From Cryptomeria japonica (Eukaryota; Streptophyta; Pinopsida; Cupressales; Cupressaceae), in assembly GCF_030272615.1 (NCBI RefSeq), contig NC_081405.1, positions 609,512,677 through 609,572,676 on the forward strand: a stretch of DNA of 60,000 nt. Reading direction: 5' to 3'. A model generated the notes under the pieces. It had not been told where the DNA came from. It ran no database searches and saw nothing but the letters and a program-made list of their open reading frames with translations. The position numbers and the translations under genes are program-made. This document shows, in pieces, positions 34,819-44,399 of the stretch (positions are counted from its first letter, which is position 1; each line of letters begins with the position of its first letter).

Positions 34819-35877
34819 TGTTAGGATAACCGGTGGACAACTAAGAGGGGGAGGGAGTGAATCAATTGTCAACATATTATATTAATCAAACCACTTTATA
34901 ACCTTTAATTCAAGCACATAAATATTGAATACCAGAATAGCAGAAAACAGATACCGGTAAGTAATAAAACTTCTGAATGAAGCATAAAATTAACACAATG
35001 CAACCATACCACATTACACCAGGGTTTGTACATGGAAAACCCAGTGAAGGGAAAAACCATGATGGGAAGCCTACCCACAGTCAGATAATACTTCTACAGA
35101 AAGTATGTGATATAATAAGGGGCCTGCACATGTAGGAAGGCACACTGCCTAGAGCGTACTGTTCATTACAAAGGAGTCTCATTGACTACAGAGGGGTTAT
35201 AACCACCACAAAATAATTGGACAACAATCCAGAAGAATGAACTGCCAGTGATAACATCTGCCATGCCTGATTACAGTCCTGATTAAGCTCAATACTAGAG
35301 GCCTTTGACCTCTTACTTAAACCCAATTCGATCACCTATGATCAACCAAATGTCCAGAACCATGACCATTTCCACCACGATCTACAATGAGATCTTACAT
35401 CAATTTATACAAATCCTCAAGCCTAAACGAATTAGGTCGGTCACCTAAAAGATATTACAATAAGATCATTACATACATCCATATTACAATGATATGCCAT
35501 GTTGGCTTTAGACCAAAACAACATTAGCCAATCCATAAACCATTCTGGTAACGTGTAGAGAACACGTTAACATGATACCAGTCCATAACCTGGATAGGTA
35601 CCAGACCTAATTTGGGTCCACCACACCAAAGCGATGTCTCCAATTAGTTGAGGCATGATCAAGGATCACCTTCTGCATCTTGAATTCCATGTAGAAGCTG
35701 CACCAACACCACTTATGCATCCTACCAATGATTCTCAATAAAAGCTCTGATGGTAAAACCTTAAACCCTTACTGGTAACACTAGTTCTTATGCTAGTAAC
35801 CAACTGTAACAACTAGTGTTGACATCAATGACAAAACATCAATGCAACACATAATCAGTTCCTTCCTATTGCCAACA
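34819..35877 (-). repeat. 5' LTR of element D
   Basis: On the plus strand it runs from TGTTAGGATAACC to CTATTGCCAACA and matches 21322-22419. Minus-strand box TATAAAT at 35403-35409 is followed by TGATGTAAGATC, as in LTR B. The shared CATGG(T/A)TTTTCCC motif is at about 35030-35065 (AAAAACCATGATGGG on plus). Confidence 0.9.
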
Positions 35878-35882
35878 ACTTT

Positions 35883-38800
35883 TTTGATGATACAACATTA
35901 TTTTTCCAAGATATCACCATGACCCTCAAAATAAAAAATTTGTATACAAGTATAGTAGACTTCTATATTAAATTAAAGCATTTTAGGTCTTTTTGACTCA
36001 ATGATGAGTTTTTTTTTCATAAAAGTGTTCAATAGAATATAACCCGAAAACCCTTCTAGGAAGATTGTAGTGAAAAAACCACTTTCCATATCTTCATAAA
36101 GCAACAAGTACACAACAACTCAAGTTTGTAAACACATATTTGTCCTTAAATTTTCCTCTTTATTTTGTTAAATGATTATGCATTCACTTATACACAATTA
36201 TCTATTCATAGTAAGAGTTACAACTAAGGAAATTTACTCTCACAAACTAATAACCATATTCTAATACCACTTGAGAGGAAAAACCATTGTAGCAATATAA
36301 ATTATACTATTATATAATTTGAAGAGAGAAACATATGGAAAGAGGTATTTAGGATCTACCACACAAAATAATAGGAAAATATAGCATCAAGATGACACAA
36401 TATATACCATGTAAAATGCCACCATGAATGAAAAACCTATTCTCCAAAAAAATCCACACTCAATGTACTATTCACCTATGGAATAGAGTAATGGACCTAT
36501 ATAGTTTGAATCAATACTTATGAAATATCAAAGATTAGTTAATGAATTTATGTGCATCTAAGTAGGATGACAAACTTACAACCATGTAATGTATGCCTAT
36601 TTCACAAATGTGCTCTACAGGAGAGCTTAAACAAGTGATAGCCAACCTTTACCATTAAACATGTATTTTTATTTAAATAGATTTAAGATTACACAAAACC
36701 ACTAAGTTCAACTAGCTAGACCATTAGATCAAAAACTATTGAAACCATTTAATCTTTGAAATTAACTTTTGTCAACACTAAATACTTTATCAAGCTATAA
36801 CCAACACATAAAATATAAAATTAATGTTACATACAAATTTATAAGTGGACCCAATTAAATATTTAATTTGACTAAACACATTTTGAAAGATACAACATGA
36901 ATAAATATTATTTTAGAGTAGTAAAAAAATATGTGCAAGGTGTACAACACATTTTTTATTAATAAATAACTCTATAGAAATAATAAAACCTAATGTTTTA
37001 CCATCGCCTTCTTTTCAATCCTCAACTTTTTAAACCTTTTATAAAAATAAAATAGTTATGTGCTCCACCTTAAGCATGGTCAAAATAGTTTCAAATGTTA
37101 TGACCATAGAAAATATGATCAGTATTCTAGGGATTCAATTGTTTATGTTTAAGGGAAAATAAAGGAAAATAACAAGCACTAATATTTTATCATTTCACTT
37201 TTATTATTGTAAATAAAGCACTAGTAATTAACTAGTTCAATTACCATTGCAACAATTTCTTCGTTGTACTTATTCAAGACCTTAATTTATATTAGACAAT
37301 GACAAGTGGTAGAAATATTAGATGTTCATTATAGATGGACAATTATGAAAATAAAAAGGTGCATGTTGTTTCTTTAATTACTTATTGAGTTAGAAAGAAA
37401 AGTATTTTGGTGGTTGCTTAGGAAAATAATTATCTATTGTTTGTTTCCATACAACAATCATCTAAATCTCCCATGTAGGAAAAAGAAAAAAAAATATGAA
37501 AAAGAGAAACAATTAGATATACAGTCATTGTCTAGAGCTAACCATATATCTTCTCCTAAGACCATCACGTCTCTTTAGTATGTGTAGAGAGGTAAAAGAG
37601 AACGATATTGGGTAGAGATGACTAATGAGATGCGTATATTGGTTAATTGAGGGAGCAATTAGCCTTGGTGGTCATCAACAGTTCCTTGAGGTAGGGCATT
37701 CCATAATGTTTCTCGTTATTTGGAAAAGTGGAGGAATTGATCTTGAGGCTACAAGTAGTACGGAGTTCATTCACTAGTTGTTTGATATGGTAAATTAATG
37801 TATTGTTGGTGTGAGTATCAATGACATGAATATTGATGGATGGAAGATGTTCTTGCGTGATGATAGATTGTTTAACCTAGTAGATGTTGTGGGGCTAGAG
37901 AAGCCATTGAAAATCTGGCTAATTAGAAAGTTGAGACAATTGATTAAGTTAGATGGTGTTTTGAACAGCTAAATTTAATAGTAGGCTGCATGATAAGCTA
38001 ACAGATTTGCTGCAGCATAATTATTTCAGACATTAATTTTGTGAACAACAAATCGTATGTCCAAAGTATTATTCCATCCTATATAACTTAAAAATTTGAA
38101 GTTCATATTCATTTCAAAATCCTATAATCCTATATCAATTGGATTGTATCTTATTGAAACCGTTCATAATGAAATGTAACTTGATAATAATAGATTAGCT
38201 CACTCTTCTAAGAATTTTCTACCCATTTAAAAATTTCTTCATACTTTGTGTGTGATACAAGTTATTGTTTTCCGTATGTAAGATGTTCTATTTTATTCTA
38301 TAATACATATAGATAGACAGCCATTACGAGTAATTAAGTATACGTAAGAAAAAGGCTGAAACAGCTGATTTATAATCCATAAGTTGGTGTCCCAATTTAC
38401 GCCTTCGCCACCCAAATTTATGAATATTTAGCTCTGTAATTTTACACAACTGTCATGACTTGAATCGAGACCATAGACCAGTAAAGCTAGACTGTGGATG
38501 AAAAAGGTAGTGCTTTGCAGATTCAGTGGAACACAAAAGTAACCATAATTGGTCGAATGAAACATAAACAATGAATAATTATACATCTATAGAAATAAGC
38601 AAATCTCTGAATATTGATTATGAACAAACCGAAACCTCTCATGGCTTACGATCCACTAGGGACTTTTCACATAACCCACATGCCACTATAACGATTCGGG
38701 TATTATTTTAACAACCTTAAAGTAATACCCCGGTTCGCTTTGCAGGGAACAATGGAACTAATGTTTGGGACGTTTGGCAGGGTTAATGTATTTAATTACG

Positions 38801-39085
38801 GCTGTTACGATTCCCTCCAGCAAATATCCTTCGTCCCTGATACGCACAACAGAATAATTAATAGAATAAACTCTGCATTATAACAAGCATAGGAGCCTAG
38901 GTGATGTAAAGAGACCAGAAAATAATATCGAAATACATTAAAGAAAAGGACAGAAAAGCTACGGTTCATGTTTCCATCAAGCAAGAAAATGTTTGGCCCT
39001 CAAATAATATAATATTGGTAAACAGTACTGAGTTTGGATTGAACATTACCCCTTGCAAATATAGCCTTCTATATGTGAATTCTTA
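35883..39085. other. AT-rich DNA, no gene recognised
   Basis: About 3.2 kb with no frame above 60 codons, no LTR terminus and no recognised protein motif. The only structure seen is an inverted repeat at 38698-38731. It ends at the GC-rich block starting at 39086. Confidence 0.55.
38698..38731. repeat. Short imperfect inverted repeat (hairpin)
   Basis: GGGTATTATTTTAA and TTAAAGTAATACCCC can pair almost fully around a loop of a few nucleotides. Its function is unknown. No poly-T or gene lies next to it. Confidence 0.6.
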
Positions 39086-39105
39086 CGCATAGCCTACTTT
39101 CATTT
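39086..39105. repeat. Direct repeat at left edge of GC-rich block
   Basis: CGCATAGCCTACTTTCATTT is identical at 41540-41559. GAGC follows within a few bases in both copies (TCCCGAGC and CTTGAGC), so the repeat may extend to about 28 bp imperfectly. Confidence 0.9.
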
Positions 39106-41214
39106 TCCCGAGCATCTATGAAATAGAACTGTCGGGGGCAGCCTATACTCCAGATAAGATATCTAGCGGCCCTCCCGAGCCTATAGACAGTCCCAGATAG
39201 AGTCTAGAGGCCGAGTGCCTATAGCTAACCCAGCCTACCCCAACCTAACCCAACCTAACCAGATTGGATTATGACTGATTGGGGTGCCAGAGATCTAAGT
39301 GTTTTGCAGGGGAAGAGATCATCCGCAGATAGACTTGTTTTTACTGATAGTGCGATGGGCGGATTGGTCTTGAAATGGAAAGTATGGCAGATCCTGGACC
39401 CCTCCAAAGAGGGGCCCGACCTGAAGGCGAGGGCGGGGCCAGCTTCGGCGATAAAAACTATCTTTCTATCCCTCCCCTCCCACCAACCAACCTTTTGAGG
39501 AGGAGTATCGATTGCAGCGGGAGGGATGGGCAGCGGATACAACATCCGATTGGCTAGGTTCGGCTAGCCTGGGAGCATAGTGGCAGGAGGGGGTCAGTGA
39601 TCTGGCAACTATCATTGGACAATCAACTCTAGTTCCTCCCATGTCTACCTCATGGGCCCCCTGCAGGGGTGGGCGGGAGGAGGAAACGCGAGGGGGCGGC
39701 AATTCCCACCCAACCCGACGGCACTATGGGGGGGAATTATACGGCGGTTCCCCATTATCTCTCCCACCCATCCTGCTGGCATGAGGGCCTAATTTGCCGC
39801 TGGTGAACCCTGGCTAAGAATAGTAGGGGCTATGTCTATAATCCCCACCTTATAGTTAATTCGAGCAGTGCCCTACTATTCTATGGCCTTTTCGACGGTG
39901 AGGCGGGGTGGGTGGGAGGAGATAGTCCTTAGTGAGCGGAGAAAGCATACAAACAATATCTAAATGACCGTCCTTCACTTCGACGAACTCAACTAAGTGA
40001 AGTAGTAGAAAAGAGGAGAGTCTTGGGAAAGCCAATCTCTTACTTCGTCTATCTTAGCCCACTCAACTCAGTAGAAGATAGTCTGTCTAATACCTTAGCT
40101 AAAGGAGGGAATAAGTCTTGGGGCCTGATGGACAGATTTCCCCGCCCGGCACAACCTCTTTATTAATGCTATTTATCCCGCCAGCCTTGGAGTGGGTTCT
40201 CCGCCAGTGAGTGAGTCTGTTGGTTCTGAAGCCTAGCCTAGCCTAACAGAAACCCCCTACGCGTCAACCCCGTATTCAGGACAGGACCTCCTACGCGTAG
40301 CTCTGGGCCCCTTTTCTAATTATTGATGGTGCCTTCCCCGGCACTTTAGGATGCCGTAGCTCGACTACTTGCTAATATGGATGGAATCGTTGGCAGTCGG
40401 GCTGATCCCTGCATGGATAGTCTTTCGGATTTCAATGGCATGATCGGAGTAGTACCTCACCGATTGATTAGTTCGCTGTCGCTCACTGCACGATCCCCAG
40501 CAGGGCTCAGATGAAAGCTGTAGCGAGAGGGGTTCAGTTCAGGCTATAAAAAAAAGGTGTTCGAAGTGCCCCGAGAATGCCAACTACCTTTATCATAGGC
40601 AACAACCGTTATTAGTTGAACACCCCCTCTATTGTTAGCCATCCGTGTAGCCTTCAGAACGAACCTCAACTAACGGCACTATATCCGGTGGAAAGAACTA
40701 ACTGCTGGAGCTAAGGCCGGAGCTAAGGCCTTCACTGCTGGAGCTGACAACCGGCCCTACTATTCTATGGACGAGTTGACGGACCGGGGAGGCAAGACCT
40801 GCCCTCCTTATCATAGTTGGAGATCTCGCTGGTTGTTACCAGGGGGTGTGGGTAGGCCAAGGATGTTGGATTGTTCGATTGATTGGATGGTAACAGTATA
40901 TTTCGTTTGGATGGTTTTTCGGCAGGGAGTTCAATAAAGTCTTCTCCATCCGGGGGTGGTCTGTACGTATCGGGTTCTTTCCAGCGTTTCTCGCTGGGGA
41001 ATGTACTAAAAGTTGGAACTCCCCTGGCCAATCAATCGGTTTCGTCTCTGCTAACCCAGCTGGTTCCCATCGGCCCGGCCGAGACCCCTGTACTGTATAT
41101 ATTGTTATTGCTCGGTCCCCATCTGTATATAGGATAGGGGGATGAGTCAGTTTCACCGCCCCGTCGCTAGATTCATGTGAGTCGAGCTGGTCCAGATCGA
41201 GGGAAGCTCTTATA

Positions 41215-41296
41215 GATAGTAGGGGCCCTCCCCCTATATAGTCGGGGGAGTGCCCCATATAGAGATAGGGGCCCGTAGATTTCTGCCCCTACTATT
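41215..41296. repeat. Inverted repeat inside GC-rich block
   Basis: GATAGTAGGGGC (41215-41226) pairs with GCCCCTACTATT (41285-41296) at 11 of 12 positions. The loop contains further C-run/G-run complementary words (CCCCCTATATA, ATATAGAGATAGGGG). The arm word is one of the dispersed repeats of this block. Confidence 0.7.
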
Positions 41297-41539
41297 GTCT
41301 GTCGAAATCGAGTGGTTCCCTTCAAATAGTAGGGGCTACGCTCCGCGTGTGTGGGGTTTGCCAAACTACAACTATCTCCTCCCGGGAACCACTTCAATGA
41401 AGGGCCCACCCCCAACTGGAAAAAATGCTGCAATTGGTGGTGCTCCTTGCCCGATGCGGACCGGCCGAGTGCCCCGTATATAGGCCATCTCTATTCGTCG
41501 ACTGATGACTGCCGGGGCCGTCAACTATAGACTATAGTT

Positions 41540-41559
41540 CGCATAGCCTACTTTCATTT
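41540..41559. repeat. Direct repeat at right edge of GC-rich block
   Basis: Identical to 39086-39105. Beyond it the composition returns to AT-rich. Confidence 0.9.
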
Positions 41560-42034
41560 CTTGAGCTTTTGAGGTCTGATTTTTCCCCTATTTATAGGGA
41601 GAGGATCTAGTAGTTGTGCATCTTAATATCCTGTCTGAAAATTTCAAATCATTTCCAATTTTTTACAGCAGTTTATTTGGCAAGTCCTGTGCTTATAACT
41701 AAGGTTTCAACCACATCAGCGTACTTTTTGCCAAGGTGTCCAAAGCAGTCAAAAATAGGTGTGACCAGTAGTCTGCAAAAGGAGCCCCAATACTTGTGCA
41801 GTTGATGTGGCATTAAAAGATTGGTTGCTTTTTACAACTAATGGTATATTCATTCAATTATTGGTAGTCATCATCAGCAATAATAACTTTAAAGTCACCA
41901 CTATTGGTACAATATTGTCAATGGACATTAAACCAACAAATATAGATATCAAATCAACAAATATGAATATTAAATCAACAACTTCTATCATAACAATTGA
42001 AACATTCAACTATTAGATTCTTTCTCCTATGTAC
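41560..42034. other. AT-rich spacer between GC-rich block and TIR pseudogene
   Basis: No gene is seen. It contains the 21-bp tandem repeat at 41921-41983. On the minus strand this is the 3' side of the TIR pseudogene, but no NB-ARC motif (P-loop, kinase-2, GLPL) can be read in it, so the resistance gene does not continue. Confidence 0.5.
41921..41983 (+). repeat. Three-copy 21-bp tandem repeat
   Basis: Three adjacent 21-bp units (41921-41941, 41942-41962, 41963-41983) differ by a few bases. Because 21 is divisible by 3, a plus-strand frame through them reads heptads such as MDIKPTN, IDIKSTN and MNIKSTT. The surrounding frame is short and unsupported, so I call only the repeat. Confidence 0.85.
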
Positions 42035-42443
42035 CTAAAAAGCTCTAACATATTCAAAATCTTCGTCTTTCATAAGGAGGTCCAAGGCTGAACTCCGCAT
42101 AAAACAGGAGCTATTGGAGCCCCACTTTTGAGCATAAGATAGAGTTCCCTCAAACGCCATGTTGAGCCTGCATAGTTGGCCGAAAAAATGGCTACGTCCA
42201 TAGAAGCTGTGCGAATAGCCTTCCCTATTGATTTGGGTATCCTTTTTCCTACTTGAATAGATTTCTTGTCTAAGAAGGCAGTGCAGTCCTTGTTTTGTAG
42301 ATTGTGATAAATGAGACTCGCTAGGGTTTCTTTCACATCGGCTCCGCGGTGATTGATGAAGACAGTATATCTCGTTTCAGTGGAATTGATCGACACACAA
42401 AATTGCTGATTTGTTGGGAGGCAGTTGGTTGAGTATTTTCCAT
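42035..42443 (-). pseudogene. TIR-domain fragment of a conifer-type TIR-NLR resistance gene
   Basis: ATG at 42443 opens MENTQPTASQQISN. One frame change later the TIR core reads YTVFINHRGADVKETLA (42070-42396), then FLDKKSIQVGKRIP, AIRTASMDVAIFSANYA and LKSGAPIAPVL. These are TIR box 1, the middle strands and box 3. INHRG and SGAP are typical of conifer TIRs (family knowledge). The TIR catalytic Glu position reads LRELYLML, so a Glu is kept. A second frame change at VQP leads to DLLMKDEDFEYVRAF and a stop at 42035. No NB-ARC or LRR follows. In intact proteins the TIR acts as an NADase/signalling module in immunity. This copy is a truncated, twice-frameshifted relic. Confidence 0.85.
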
Positions 42444-42985
42444 GTCTGGGAGAGTGGTAGGGATTTCACCTGTAGACAATATTATCTATGACGGTGTTAT
42501 AAAGTGCTTGCTAAACATTGGTGGTCCCATATACATCCATTTCTGACGCATTACTTGAATGTAGTGAGAAATATCAGGGTGAAGAAACGTTACGGAATGA
42601 TATCTTACTGTTGCGTACCTTCTAAATTTTTACTCGGGCGTACAACTAGCACAATTTAGCTTAATCTTTTAGATAAGTCATAAGATTATCAATGTTAAAA
42701 GGACAAAATTATAATAAGGAAAGATATATTTGAGGAATGGTGTAATGGATTCCTTTCTCAAGTAGGTTTCATAGGAAAATAGTCAGTAATATGTTTCCGA
42801 GTTTTCGTGGTTATCTTCTGAAAAAATTCAGTCATCTTTTCAACTTTGTTCATAATGATCACATTACATACGATTAAGGGTTTTCCTCTTTTAATGATTA
42901 TGGCAATTTGAGTTACTTATTTTTATTTTATTTTTTTTCTTTTTTATATAATTTGAAAATCACACAATTGTGAAATATGATTGAT
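42444..42985. other. AT-rich spacer upstream of the TIR pseudogene
   Basis: On the minus strand this lies 5' of the TIR start. No clear promoter motif stands out. It ends in a T-rich stretch (about 42920-42997) that belongs to the 3' tail of the neighbouring LINE. Confidence 0.5.
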
Positions 42986-44395
42986 TTTTTTTTAAATAAA
43001 AGAGGGGTAAAAATTTATTAAATCATACCAAGAGATACAAAACAAAAAGGGCCACAAGCTTAGCGTAAAACCAATTACCTAATTCCATCAATCTCCACTA
43101 AGTGGTCTAGCTGAAGAGACATATCCTGATATAATTGCTCTCTATCCAAAATATTTAAACCCTACCCATGATGAGAAGCTCATTTGGCCAAACAATCAGC
43201 AACACTATTCCACTCCCTAGGAATGTGATGAAAAGTAACAGATTCCAAGGAGCTACATAACCAATGAATCTGTCTAATCACCACAGCCAAGTGTCATCTA
43301 ACCTCATCTAGCCGACGCTCATTGAGAAAACTGACCACCATCTATGAATCAGATTCACAAACAATCTATTTCCAACCTAGAACACAGCTATGTTGAATAG
43401 CAAACAAAATGGCAAGAGCCTCCAGAAAATTATTGGTATGAAACCCTTATAAATAGAGAAAATAAACTGAATTCTTCCATAACTATCGTGACCAAGCCCA
43501 CCAATATTAACATGACCAAGATTCCCCCGAGATGAACCATCAGTATTAAGTTTCAAAACTTCCCCTACCTATTAATCTTTTGCAAAGGATGAGGACATCT
43601 ATTTCTTATGATCTGCCGCACATGCTACCCTCCAGGAAAAGGAACACCTCCTTGATGAGCAAAATTGAAGTGATTATGAACGTCGACCTCCCAAGGATCC
43701 ACACCTCAAGCAAAGTTATATTTTGCCAAAGCAATCTCACGAAGAGAATGAATAATACACCACCACAAATGTTAAGCAACTATCCTAGCATCGAGAAAAA
43801 TCCTACAATTCCTTTCCAACCAAATGTGATAGATAATGAAAAAAGTACCAATAACCCAAGCAACCTGGAGAAAAGAAGTCTTAACAAGAGGCTTATCCAA
43901 GCAAGGCCTAGAATTCACCCAAAGAGGAAATATTCTAGCAAGACTGATTCCAAAGTCCCCACTAGAAGTGCCAAATTGCCCTAGAGAAAGATCATTGAAA
44001 GAAGAGGTGGAAAACACATTCCTCACTATTGCAACAAAGAACACACATAGAGGGACCTTGGAAACCACGTTTGCATAAATTTTCCCAAGTAAGACTCCAA
44101 CTTTGGACAACGAACCACATGAAAAGGTGGCATTTAGGTCAAGAAAACTTACTCCACACATGTTTCAATCAAGAAACTTTTGCCCCTCCAAAAACTTGTC
44201 GGATAAGTTCCAACTAACTAACGGCAAGAGAGTACTTACGAGAAGAGTCACTCCCCCAAGCCTAAATATCATGTCCCACTAAAGAATTACACTCCCACAA
44301 AGCAAGAATTTCAGCCAACTCTAGACGAGCCTCCACAAAGCCACCATTCATAAGGGTCCTTCTAAACAATATCTGAATTTATACGAACCTTACAA
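42986..44395 (-). mobile_element. 5'-truncated LINE (copy 1)
   Basis: Minus-strand non-LTR retrotransposon 3' end. The zinc-binding region after RT and an RNase H domain are readable, and the element ends at about 42986-43000 in TTTATTAAA-type 3' sequence plus an A-rich tail (T-run on the plus strand). Similarity stops near 44395, so endonuclease and RT are absent, as expected from incomplete reverse transcription. The 3' end resembles copy 2 (46565-52790). Confidence 0.85.
43060..44390 (-). pseudogene. LINE ORF2 C-terminal part: zinc-binding region + RNase H (copy 1)
   Basis: In order on the minus strand: a linker with WGSDSSRKYSL; a cysteine-rich region near 44030 (KVPLCVFF, where relatives have ICVLC); IIYHIWLERNCRIF (about 43800); then RNase H at 43190-43560 with LKLNTDGSSRGNLG, FLEALAILFAIQH, CESDS and HIPREWNSVADCLAK. 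These hold the DEDD-type acidic residues and the catalytic His. A few stops (for example in the RNase H at about 43360 and 43320) make it a pseudogene. The longest open piece is 43772-44161. Confidence 0.85.
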
Positions 44396-44399
44396 CAAA

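Larger units (their letters stand above)
21322..35877 (-). mobile_element. Element D: Ty1/Copia retrotransposon interrupted by Gypsy element E
   Basis: It is bounded by LTRs at 21322-22419 (3') and 34819-35877 (5'), both ending CCAACA on the plus strand. Flanking pentamers AATTT (21317-21321) and ACTTT (35878-35882) agree at 4 of 5 positions. On the minus strand the order is gag, protease, integrase, RT, RNase H. The last few codons of pol lie left of element E, near 22785-22834. The LTR ends show it to be the same family as element B. Multiple frameshifts and deletions make it defective. Confidence 0.92.
39086..41559. other. GC-rich block, probable organellar (mitochondrial) DNA insertion
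   Basis: Composition switches sharply from AT-rich to GC-rich with many runs of G and C, then back again at about 41560. Short words recur: GCCCTACTATTCTATGG at about 39872 and 40755, and AATAGTAGGGGCTA at about 39819 and 41326. Tandem words such as GGAGCTAAGGCC occur near 40709 and CCAACCTAAC near 39240. This matches the repeat-rich, gene-free spacers of gymnosperm mitochondrial DNA, and I infer a nuclear copy of such DNA. No mitochondrial gene, tRNA or intron could be named, and open frames up to 140 codons on both strands overlap each other and look non-coding. A 20-bp direct repeat brackets the block. Confidence 0.5.

Noticed and set aside
39229-39260. CCAACCTAACCCAACCTAACC looked telomere-like
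   Set aside because: The plant telomere unit is CCCTAAA. This is a two-to-three-copy 10-bp repeat inside the GC-rich block and not an interstitial telomere tract.
40836-41258. 140-codon minus-strand open frame in the GC-rich block
   Set aside because: It overlaps open frames on the other strand, shows no domain, and long chance frames are expected in GC-rich DNA. I could not link it to any mitochondrial protein.
39086-41559. Possible rRNA, tRNA or group II intron in the GC-rich block
   Set aside because: I looked for tRNA T-loop words (GGTTCGAATCC type), conserved rRNA words and a domain V hairpin. GCTGTAGCGAGAGGGGTTCAG near 40516 is only vaguely similar to domain V, so no RNA gene is called.
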